NCBI GenBank assembly: GCA_002320555.1
Contig: DCJV01000157.1
Span: forward strand, 1 to 10,219
Source of the DNA: Ruminococcaceae bacterium UBA1691
GTDB lineage: Bacteria; Bacillota; Clostridia; Oscillospirales; Acutalibacteraceae
DNA length: 10,219 nucleotides
Direction of reading: 5' to 3'
The notes under the pieces were generated by a model. It had not been told where the DNA came from and did not search any database. It saw only the letters and a program-made list of their open reading frames with translations. Shown here piece by piece: positions 1 to 5,551 of the stretch; the stretch's first letter is position 1; every line of letters begins with the position of its first letter. A program made the translations under genes and the position numbers.

Positions 1-1
1 G

Positions 2-427
2 CAGAGGCTGGAGGGCATTGTCGCCAAGCGAAAGGACAGTCTATATTTTCAGGGAACACGTACAAGGACCTGGCTCAAAATGAAGAATATGATGGACGAT
101 GATTTCGTCGTCTGTGGCTATATTTTTAAAGAAAATCACATGATTAGCCTTGTTTTGGGCCAATATCATAATGAAAAACTCGTGTATAAAGGCCATGTCA
201 CCCTAGGGGTAGGCGGTGCCGCGTTTGCGAAAATTAAATCGCAGCCCCGCGCAATCCGCCCGCCTTTTGATGTGCCGGAGGGGCATGGAAATGAGGACGC
301 GGTTTGGATCGAACCCACTCTCGTTTGCGTCGTAGAATTTATGCATCGAACAAAGAACGGAGGGATGCGACAGCCAGTGTTTAAAGGATTGCGGCCGGAT
401 AAATTGCCGGAGGAATGTACTATATAA
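2..427 (+). CDS. ATP-dependent DNA ligase, C-terminal part (5' end outside the window)
   Basis: The gene is open at the left edge; reading from base 2 gives 141 residues to the TAA at 425-427. The visible part starts within the nucleotidyltransferase domain: EGIVAKRKDS is ligase motif IV, and TWLKMKN shortly after is the lysine-bearing motif V. The OB-fold domain follows, ending in WIEPTLVCVVEF and PVFKGLRPDK, which is the closing signature of LigD-type/NHEJ ligases. The active-site KxDG lysine must lie upstream of the window. The enzyme seals nicks using ATP, in bacteria usually in Ku-dependent end joining. Whether it is a stand-alone ligase or the ligase module of a LigD fusion cannot be decided, because only the C-terminal end is visible. 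The internal ATG at 80 is not the true start: conserved ligase sequence continues in frame upstream of it. Confidence 0.9.
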   Translation, partial: QRLEGIVAKRKDSLYFQGTRTRTWLKMKNMMDDDFVVCGYIFKENHMISLVLGQYHNEKLVYKGHVTLGVGGAAFAKIKSQPRAIRPPFDVPEGHGNEDAVWIEPTLVCVVEFMHRTKNGGMRQPVFKGLRPDKLPEECTI

Positions 428-520
428 AATTGTCTTAGTCTCAATATAGTTCAATCATCCTTTCCCTCGTCATTTTAAACACCAATATTTCATGGTTCGG
501 GGTGGCGCCTCCAGGACTTG

Positions 521-568
521 AGCCCCTAAACAACGTATCTATGTTGTTTAGGGGCTTTCTTTTGTTTT
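521..568 (+). terminator. Rho-independent terminator after the ligase gene
   Basis: A perfect 14-bp inverted repeat, AGCCCCTAAACAAC (521-534) and GTTGTTTAGGGGCT (543-556), has an 8-base loop and is followed by a T-rich run (TTCTTTTGTTTT). It lies about 95 bases after the ligase stop and should end that transcript. The tract on the opposite side is not T-rich on the minus strand, so it looks one-directional. Confidence 0.8.
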
Positions 569-814
569 GGATTTTGAGGCGCTTATTTTGCCCCAATTTC
601 ACAATGAATCCCAAGTTTGTTTACTATTGTAATATTGTGTAGACAATTTTGGACTGTCAATATGAGGGATACCCGATCACGGATTGCTTTGGCGGCAATC
701 TATTGCCGCCAATTTTGCCGCTGTAAAACCGCACCAGATGACGGCCTTGATGCTGCGCCGGCTTAACCGGCTTGACCTCTAAAAGGACCACATTTTACAG
801 AACAAAACGAAGTC
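569..814. other. Gene-poor intergenic stretch with two small dyads
   Basis: No convincing coding region is seen between the ligase terminator and the 3' end of the GntR gene. It contains a 10-bp perfect inverted repeat, TTGGCGGCAA (689-698) / TTGCCGCCAA (703-712), with a TCTA loop and TTTT after it on the plus strand. A weaker 5-bp stem, GCCGG (757-761) / CCGGC (767-771), lies closer to the GntR stop. On the minus strand neither hairpin is followed by a clear T run, so neither is a confident terminator for the GntR gene. The first part (569-670) is AT-rich and shows nothing recognisable. Confidence 0.5.
689..717 (+). repeat. 10-bp inverted repeat with TTTT tail, terminator-like
   Basis: TTGGCGGCAA and TTGCCGCCAA flank a 4-base loop (TCTA), followed by TTTTG. 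This is a stable GC-rich hairpin. It could be a weak plus-strand terminator, or a structure in the 3' untranslated RNA of the minus-strand GntR gene. The T tail is short, so I leave it as an inverted repeat. Confidence 0.45.
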
Positions 815-1525
815 TTACCGTTCTTCGTAAATCTGCTGGTTGCCGCTAATGGCCTGCTCCAGATACGTGTCGATCCAGTGCGCCGCGGCTTGCGCATCGC
901 GGGCGCACAGATGGGTGTATAGTGTTTCAGTGTTGTGGTACAAAGCGCCAATACCATACAGCCGGCAAAACCGTACCCACAGAGTGATGACCGGAGCCTT
1001 GAATGAATAGTATATCAGCGGCAGGATGCTGTTGCCGCCGACGAACGCCAGCTCATGCTGGAATGTAAAGGCCGTCTCGGCCGCCTGCGCAGCGCTCTGC
1101 TCAGCTTTCAGCTGTGCTACGATGTCGCCCAAATGCTCCATCGCTTCGTGGGAAGCGTACGCAATGGCGCGCTCTGCTGCCAGATGCTCAAGCGCCCGGC
1201 GTACCTCTAAAATAGAACGGATTTCGTCTTTCCCCAGCACACCGCCCTGATACTCCATAATGGCGATGAGCGTGCTCAGGTTGCCCTTGCGGCGATAATC
1301 GGCCACGCAGGTGCCCTGGCGGGGGCGTACCTCCAGAAAGCCCTGCTGGCTGAGCTCCGCCAGGCCGCCGTTTATGACGGCGCGGCTGACCTGCATCTGC
1401 CGTGCAAGCTCTCGTTCGGGCGGCAATTGCGCACCCATGGGCAGCTCGCCAGAGAGGATCATGCCCTGAAGCTGCTGCACAAAAAGATCCTTCAGGCTCG
1501 GGGCGGACAGTTTTGAAAATTCCAT
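815..1525 (-). CDS. GntR-family transcriptional regulator, FadR (FCD) subfamily
   Basis: The protein has 236 residues. The N-terminal winged helix-turn-helix at about residues 9-75 carries the GntR signature: LKDLFVQQLQGMILSGEL, then G..LPPERELARQMQVSRAVI, then GFLEVRPRQGTCV. The C-terminal all-helical FCD ligand-binding domain covers about 100-230. It contains FQHELAFVGGNSILPL and a later H....TLYTHLCARD segment, where FadR-type proteins place metal- and ligand-binding histidines. The ATG at 1525 is chosen because GAGGTG lies 6 bases before it; an in-frame start at 1567 would add 14 residues without a ribosome site. The gene is divergent from the hypB operon and a near-consensus FadR-type operator lies in its own leader, so I infer it regulates the operon and itself. 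Family members usually bind small organic acids, and some bind fatty acyl-CoA; the ligand here is unknown. Confidence 0.9.
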   Translation of the reverse strand: MEFSKLSAPSLKDLFVQQLQGMILSGELPMGAQLPPERELARQMQVSRAVINGGLAELSQQGFLEVRPRQGTCVADYRRKGNLSTLIAIMEYQGGVLGKDEIRSILEVRRALEHLAAERAIAYASHEAMEHLGDIVAQLKAEQSAAQAAETAFTFQHELAFVGGNSILPLIYYSFKAPVITLWVRFCRLYGIGALYHNTETLYTHLCARDAQAAAHWIDTYLEQAISGNQQIYEER

Positions 1526-1548
1526 AGAAAACACCTCGTTTCTGGATG

Positions 1549-1559
1549 TGGCTATACCA
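1549..1559. promoter_or_regulatory. Near-match FadR/GntR operator in the gntR leader
   Basis: The bases TGGCTATACCA match the FadR-subfamily consensus TNGTNNNACNA except for one half-site base (C for T). The site lies just downstream of the predicted gntR transcription start (about 1567) and 24 bases before its start codon, a good place for autorepression. It resembles the perfect site at 1686-1698, sharing TGG at one edge and ACCA at the other. Assignment to this regulator is inference. Confidence 0.5.
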
Positions 1560-1573
1560 AATACCACAAGAAG

Positions 1574-1602
1574 ATTCTATCATATCTGTTTCCAGTTCGC
1601 AA
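1574..1602 (-). promoter_or_regulatory. Predicted sigma-A promoter of gntR
   Basis: On the minus strand, TTGCGA (1602-1597) is separated by 17 bases from TAGAAT (1579-1574). An overlapping alternative pairs TTGCTT with TATGAT at 16-base spacing. The predicted start, near 1567, leaves a leader of about 40 bases containing the near-operator and the GAGGTG ribosome site. Confidence 0.6.
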
Positions 1603-1607
1603 GCAAA

Positions 1608-1630
1608 TTTATCGAAATAACAACGATAAA
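1608..1630. repeat. 7-bp dyad between the divergent promoters
   Basis: TTTATCG (1608-1614) and CGATAAA (1624-1630) form a perfect inverted repeat with a 9-base AT-rich spacer. It lies upstream of both divergent -35 boxes and is not followed by a coding or terminator context. Its centre (1619) is about 62 bases before the predicted hypB transcription start, a typical activator position. Its sequence differs from the GntR-type operators, so a second regulator may bind here. No known factor was matched. Confidence 0.4.
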
Positions 1631-1645
1631 AGGACGTTTTGTCTC

Positions 1646-1674
1646 TTGACGCTGGCGTTTGAGAGTGTTAAGCT
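1646..1674 (+). promoter_or_regulatory. Predicted promoter of the hypB operon
   Basis: TTGACG (1646-1651) is followed at 17 bases by TAAGCT (1669-1674), which is preceded by an extended -10 TGT (1666-1668). The -35 is nearly consensus. The -10 is poor (3 of 6), which suits a regulated promoter. The predicted start is near 1681, just before the operator at 1686-1698. Confidence 0.45.
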
Positions 1675-1685
1675 ATTAACGAAGA

Positions 1686-1698
1686 TTGGTATGACCAA
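1686..1698. promoter_or_regulatory. FadR/GntR-type operator upstream of hypB
   Basis: TTGGTATGACCAA is a perfect 5-bp inverted repeat around ATG, and its core TGGTATGACCA fits the FadR-subfamily consensus TNGTNNNACNA exactly. It lies immediately after the predicted transcription start and before the hypB ribosome site (AAGGAG, 1709-1714), a repressor position. Because the adjacent divergent gene encodes a FadR-type GntR protein, that protein is the likely ligand-responsive repressor (inference). Confidence 0.65.
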
Positions 1699-1722
1699 CA
1701 TGCCACCAAAGGAGTGAGACCA

Positions 1723-2334
1723 GTGGACGAGGTAAAGATTTTGCAGATTAAGCAGAGTGTATTTGCCAGCAACGACCAGCAGGCGGCACTTTTGCGCAGT
1801 GAGCTTAAGGAGAAGGGCATTTTTTTGCTCAACCTGATGTCCTCGCCCGGTTCGGGCAAGACGACCACCCTCGCGCGTACCATCGAGGCACTGATGGATG
1901 AAATGAAGATCGGCGTGATGGAGGCCGACATCGATTCGGATGTAGACGCCCGCGCCATCGCAGCAATGGGGGTGAAGGCCATTCAGCTGCATACGGGCGG
2001 TATGTGCCATCTGGACGCTGACATGACCCGGCAGGGGCTTGACGGATTGGAGGCCGGCGATGTGGAGCTGGCGATTCTGGAAAACGTGGGCAACCTGGTG
2101 TGCCCAGCTGAGTTTGACACCGGTGCGGTTAAAAACGCGATGATTCTTTCGGTGCCGGAAGGGGATGACAAGCCACTGAAATACCCGCTGATGTTTTCTG
2201 TGAGCGACGTGGTGCTCATCAACAAGATCGACGTGCTGCCCTATTTCGACTTTGACCTCGAAAAGTGCAGGGAGTATATCCACATGCGCAATCCGAACGC
2301 CCGAGTGATCCCCATCTGCGCGAAAACGGGCTAA
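1723..2334 (+). CDS. hypB: HypB-type nickel-delivery GTPase, interrupted by an in-frame TAA near its C terminus
   Basis: This is a SIMIBI-class GTPase that, with HypA, supplies nickel to [NiFe]-hydrogenase or other nickel sites. Visible motifs are: P-loop SSPGSGKTT (about 40-48); the switch region EADIDSDVDA; metal-site residues in GGMCHLDAD (C95, H96) and GNLVCPAEF (C127); NKID (G4, 167-170); and CAKTG (G5, 199-203). The N-terminal CxxCGC site and His-rich stretch of some HypBs are absent. The GTG at 1723 is preferred: AAGGAG lies 8 bases before it, whereas the GTG at 1714 directly abuts that ribosome site. The reading stops at TAA 2332-2334 after 203 residues, but the same frame continues GIDQWANWLRREVAAWRA to a second TAA at 2389-2391. 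In relatives the G5 motif is followed by GEG, so the TAA sits where a Glu codon is expected (GAA to TAA). First gene of the operon. Confidence 0.88.
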   Translation: MDEVKILQIKQSVFASNDQQAALLRSELKEKGIFLLNLMSSPGSGKTTTLARTIEALMDEMKIGVMEADIDSDVDARAIAAMGVKAIQLHTGGMCHLDADMTRQGLDGLEAGDVELAILENVGNLVCPAEFDTGAVKNAMILSVPEGDDKPLKYPLMFSVSDVVLINKIDVLPYFDFDLEKCREYIHMRNPNARVIPICAKTG

Positions 2335-2391
2335 GGAATCGACCAGTGGGCGAACTGGCTGCGCAGAGAGGTCGCGGCCTGGCGCGCGTAA
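2335..2391 (+). pseudogene. hypB: Detached C-terminal tail of hypB after the premature stop
   Basis: Eighteen codons in the hypB frame directly after the TAA encode GIDQWANWLRREVAAWRA and a TAA at 2389-2391. This matches the usual last helix of HypB proteins, which begins right after the G5 loop. The next gene's ribosome site (AAAGGAG, 2393-2399) begins just after the second stop, as expected if hypB originally ended there. Full length would be 222 residues, ordinary for short HypB. The tail would be made only by readthrough, or if the TAA is a sequence error. Confidence 0.75.
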
Positions 2392-2406
2392 GAAAGGAGC
2401 AGGGAA

Positions 2407-5133
2407 ATGGCTGGAAATAATACGCAGAAGACCGAAGCCCCCCGCGAGCTGATTTTGAAGCTGGGGCAGAAGATTACCGATCGTATCGGCCATAAGGTGA
2501 CGGTAGAAGACCCTGAATACTGGGGCTTGGCCTGTGTCGTAACCGACGAAATGGCCGAGGTGGCATTGAAAATGAAGGTTCGCCGTCCTATGACACTGGA
2601 ACAGTTGGTCAAGGCCACCGGCAGGGACGCGGATTCCTTGGAAAAACTACTCTATGACATGAGCGTCATCGGCCTTTTGGAGTATAACTGGGAAAATCCC
2701 GAGCATAAAAAGCAGTATGTCCTGCCCATGTTTGTGCCCGGCAGCGCCGAGTTCACCAACATGAATAAGCAGCAGCTGAAGGAACATCCGGAGCTTGCTC
2801 GCTTTTTTGAGCGGATGTCCCGCCTGCCGTTGGAAAAGGTGACGCCCATGGTTCCTCCGGGAGGCGCCGGTATTGGTATGCACGTCATCCCCGTGGAAAA
2901 GGCCATCGAAACAGAAAATCAGTCTGTAGATGTGGAGCACATCTCCCATTGGCTGAAAAAGTACAATGGTAAATACGCCGCCAGCCCCTGCTCCTGTCGG
3001 ATGTCCCGCTGCACGATGGGCGAGGGTTGTGCTGACGACCCGGAGGACTGGTGCATCGGCGTGGGCGATATGGCCGATTATCTGGTGGAAACACACAGGG
3101 GCCATTATGTTACATATGATGAAGTCATGCAGATTTTGCAGCGTGCCGAGGACAACGGCTTTGTGCACCAGATCACCAACATTGACGGCGAAAATAAGAT
3201 TTTCGCCATCTGTAACTGCAATGTAAACGTCTGCTATGCACTGCGTACCTCGCAGCTGTTCAACACGCCAAACCTTTCCCGCTCGGCTTATGTAGCAAGG
3301 GTAACGACAGAAAACTGTGTTGCCTGCGGCCGCTGCGTGGAATACTGCCCCGCCGGCGCGGTCAAGCTGGGCCAGAAGCTATGCACGAAGGACGGGCCCG
3401 TCTCTTATCCGCAGCAGGAGCTTCCCGACGCGGTGAAATGGGGCCCGGAAAAGTGGGATGAAGATTACCGGGATAACAACCGCATCAACTGCTACGATAC
3501 CGGCACGGCGCCTTGCAAAACCGCCTGCCCGGCGCATATTGCCGTGCAGGGCTATTTGAAAATGGCGGCCCAGGGGCGCTACCGTGACGCCCTTGCCTTG
3601 ATTAAGAAGGAAAACCCATTCCCCGCTGTGTGCGGCCGCGTATGCAACCGCCGCTGTGAGGACGCCTGTACCCGCGGTACCGTCGACCAGGCAGTCGCCA
3701 TTGACGAGGTGAAAAAATTCATCGCCCAGCAGGATCTGAACGCCGCTACCCGCTATATCCCGCCGGTGGTTCAGCCCTCGAACCGCGGCCTGTTCACAGA
3801 AAAGATCGCGATCATCGGCGCAGGTCCGGCTGGCCTGAGCTGCGCGTATTATCTGGCGGAAAAGGGCTACCGACCCACTGTGTTTGAAAAGAACGAGCGC
3901 CCTGGCGGCATGTTGGTGTACGGTATCCCATCCTATAAGCTGGAGAAGGATGTCGTTGATGCGGAAATTGAGATCCTGCGCGAGATGGGCGTAGAGATCA
4001 AGTGCGGCATTGAGGTCGGCAAGGATATCACGCTCGATGAATTGCGCGGCCAAGGCTACAAGGCATTCTACATAGCCATCGGCTGCCAGGGCGGCAAGAT
4101 GGCCGGGATTCCGGGTGGGGATGCTGAGGGCGTGATGACCGCCGTGGACTTCCTGCGCAAGGTGGGCGAGAACGAGGCTTACCCCGTGCAGGGTAGGGCG
4201 GTCGTGATCGGCGGCGGCAACGTAGCCATCGACGTGGCGCGCACCTGCGGCCGTTGCGGCGCAGATGAGGTTGCCATGTACTGCCTGGAGCCGCGCGATG
4301 CGATGCCCGCCTCTCAGGAAGAAATTTTTGAGGCGGAGGATGAGGGCGTTCAGATCCACTGCGGTTGGGGGCCGAAGGAAATCCTCACGGAGGACGGTAA
4401 GGTTACGGGCATCGTGCTGAAAAAATGCATTTCCGTATTTGACGCTGAGGGCCGTTTCTGCCCGGTTTATGACGAGGCGGATACCGTGACCGTGCCCTGC
4501 GGGCAGGTGTTCCTCAGCATCGGCCAGAGCATTCTCTGGGGCGATTTGCTGGCAGGCTCAAGGGTGCAGTTGGGCCGCGGCCAGGGTGCTGTGGCCGACC
4601 CGGTTACCTATCAAACGGCAGAGCCTGATATCTTCGTGGGCGGCGACGTCTACACCGGCCCCAAATTTGCCATCGACGCGATTGCCGCCGGCAAGGAGGG
4701 CGCCGTTTCCATCCATCGCTTTGTGCAGCCGGACAGCAGCCTGGTGATCGGCCGCAACCGCCGTCAGTTTATTGCGTTAGACAAGGATCATATCGTGCTG
4801 GAAAGCTACGACAATTCCTCCCGTCAAATCACGGGCATGGATGAGAGCATCGACTACCGGAAGTCTTTCCGCGATGCCCACAAAACGTTCACTGAGGAGC
4901 AGGTAAAAATCGAAACTGCCCGCTGCCTTGGCTGCGGCGCTTCTGTGGTCGATCCCAACAAGTGCATCGGCTGCGGTTTGTGTACCACGAAGTGTGAATT
5001 TGATGCGATCCATCTGTATCGCGAGCATCCTGAGTGCAGCAAGATGATCAAGGCGGAGGATAAGATGAAGGGCATCCTGCCCTATATGCTCAAGCGCGAA
5101 TTCAAGATTCGGTTTGGCAAGAGGGAAAGTTAA
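2407..5133 (+). CDS. Multi-cluster iron-sulfur FAD/NAD(P)-dependent oxidoreductase (GltD/NfnL-like core with unusual N-terminal extension)
   Basis: The protein has 908 residues and no signal peptide, so it is probably cytosolic. Residues 1-100 look like a helical/winged-helix module (MTLEQLVKATGRD..SLEKLLYDMSVIGLLEY). Residues 190-280 hold an unrecognised Cys-rich block: C195, C197, C202, C208, C216, C269, C271, C276. A 4Fe-4S motif CVACGRCVEYCP follows (C304-C314). A GltD-type N-terminal cluster domain comes next (C362, C370, C374, then CGRVCNRRCEDAC, C409-C421). The FAD Rossmann fold begins IIGAGPAGLSCAYYLAEKG (about 469-487), the NAD(P) fold VIGGGNVAIDVART (about 600-613), and FVGGDVYTGP closes FAD binding. 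The C-terminal ferredoxin has CLGCG then CIGCGLCTTKC (C840-C863). The segment after the second Rossmann fold reads CLEPRDAMPA where NADPH enzymes usually have YRR, suggesting NADH preference (inference). AAAGGAG lies 7 bases before the ATG. Likely role: moving electrons between NAD(P)H, ferredoxin and an unknown partner. Confidence 0.85.
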   Translation: MAGNNTQKTEAPRELILKLGQKITDRIGHKVTVEDPEYWGLACVVTDEMAEVALKMKVRRPMTLEQLVKATGRDADSLEKLLYDMSVIGLLEYNWENPEHKKQYVLPMFVPGSAEFTNMNKQQLKEHPELARFFERMSRLPLEKVTPMVPPGGAGIGMHVIPVEKAIETENQSVDVEHISHWLKKYNGKYAASPCSCRMSRCTMGEGCADDPEDWCIGVGDMADYLVETHRGHYVTYDEVMQILQRAEDNGFVHQITNIDGENKIFAICNCNVNVCYALRTSQLFNTPNLSRSAYVARVTTENCVACGRCVEYCPAGAVKLGQKLCTKDGPVSYPQQELPDAVKWGPEKWDEDYRDNNRINCYDTGTAPCKTACPAHIAVQGYLKMAAQGRYRDALALIKKENPFPAVCGRVCNRRCEDACTRGTVDQAVAIDEVKKFIAQQDLNAATRYIPPVVQPSNRGLFTEKIAIIGAGPAGLSCAYYLAEKGYRPTVFEKNERPGGMLVYGIPSYKLEKDVVDAEIEILREMGVEIKCGIEVGKDITLDELRGQGYKAFYIAIGCQGGKMAGIPGGDAEGVMTAVDFLRKVGENEAYPVQGRAVVIGGGNVAIDVARTCGRCGADEVAMYCLEPRDAMPASQEEIFEAEDEGVQIHCGWGPKEILTEDGKVTGIVLKKCISVFDAEGRFCPVYDEADTVTVPCGQVFLSIGQSILWGDLLAGSRVQLGRGQGAVADPVTYQTAEPDIFVGGDVYTGPKFAIDAIAAGKEGAVSIHRFVQPDSSLVIGRNRRQFIALDKDHIVLESYDNSSRQITGMDESIDYRKSFRDAHKTFTEEQVKIETARCLGCGASVVDPNKCIGCGLCTTKCEFDAIHLYREHPECSKMIKAEDKMKGILPYMLKREFKIRFGKRES

Positions 5134-5137
5134 GCCT

Positions 5138-5482
5138 ATGCACGAATTGGGTATCGTTTTTCACATCATCGACAGCCTGGAGCAGGTTGGCGAAAAGAAT
5201 CATCTGCGTTGTGTGTCCACGGTTACGCTGGAGCTTGGAGAGGTGTCCGCCGTCATTGATTCTTATTTACTGGATTGCTGGAAGTGGGCATCGGATCGAT
5301 CGGAGCTTTTGCGGGGCTCACAGCTGAAAATCGAAAAGATCCCCGCAGTGACCATCTGCGAGGACTGTGGCAAAACATATGGCACGGTAGAGCACGGGAA
5401 AATCTGTCCATTCTGCAAAAGCGGAAACACGCACCTTGTAACCGGAAACGAAATCAATATCAAGGAAATCGAAGCGTGCTGA
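5138..5482 (+). CDS. hypA: HypA nickel metallochaperone
   Basis: A 114-residue protein of normal HypA length. It begins MHELGI, so the N-terminal amine and His2 needed to bind nickel are present together with Glu3. The zinc domain has two CxxC pairs, CEDC (C74, C77) and CPFC (C90, C93), at canonical spacing. HypA passes nickel with HypB to apo-enzymes, usually [NiFe]-hydrogenase large subunit. The ATG at 5138 is required by the MHE start; an in-frame TTG at 5114 would add eight residues and bury His2. It lies 4 bases after the flavoprotein stop, with a weak ribosome site (GAGGGAAAG) inside that gene, so the two are probably translationally coupled. It is the second nickel-delivery gene in an operon without hydrogenase structural genes. 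Confidence 0.92.
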   Translation: MHELGIVFHIIDSLEQVGEKNHLRCVSTVTLELGEVSAVIDSYLLDCWKWASDRSELLRGSQLKIEKIPAVTICEDCGKTYGTVEHGKICPFCKSGNTHLVTGNEINIKEIEAC

Positions 5483-5504
5483 TGAGGGCAATTGCAAGGT
5501 TTAT

Positions 5505-5525
5505 GATTCCATATCTGTATGGATC
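5505..5525 (+). repeat. Small hairpin in the hypA to membrane-protein gap
   Basis: CCATA (5509-5513) and TATGG (5518-5522) flank TCTG, and GAT/ATC outside could extend the stem with one bulged base. There is no T run, so it should not terminate transcription. It may be an RNA processing or stability element in the 69-base gap before the membrane gene, or chance. Confidence 0.25.
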
Positions 5526-5551
5526 GAATAAGAAACAGGGAGGAAGCAATC

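Noticed and set aside
490..534. The minus strand around GGGGCTCAAGTCCTGG looks like a tRNA T-arm/3' end, suggesting an attachment-site tRNA remnant.
   Set aside because: The T-stem does not pair and T54 is missing, no anticodon arm or acceptor partner follows, and the bases are already explained by the flanking 14-bp terminator.
757..771. The GCCGG/CCGGC hairpin as terminator of the minus-strand gntR gene.
   Set aside because: The stem is only 5 bp and has no T run after it on the minus strand.
2332..2334. The hypB stop as recoding (selenocysteine or pyrrolysine).
   Set aside because: The codon is TAA, not TGA or TAG, and no recoding hairpin was recognised downstream. A Glu codon is expected here, so a point mutation or error is simpler.
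3379..4359. A 326-codon minus-strand open frame opposite the flavoprotein gene.
   Set aside because: It lies entirely antisense to a gene with clear FAD/NAD and Fe-S motifs; the translated sequence is low-complexity and shows no family motif, and no ribosome site or promoter was seen.
5114..5137. An upstream TTG start for hypA.
   Set aside because: It would put eight residues ahead of the MHE N terminus that HypA needs to bind nickel, and the ATG at 5138 gives the canonical start.
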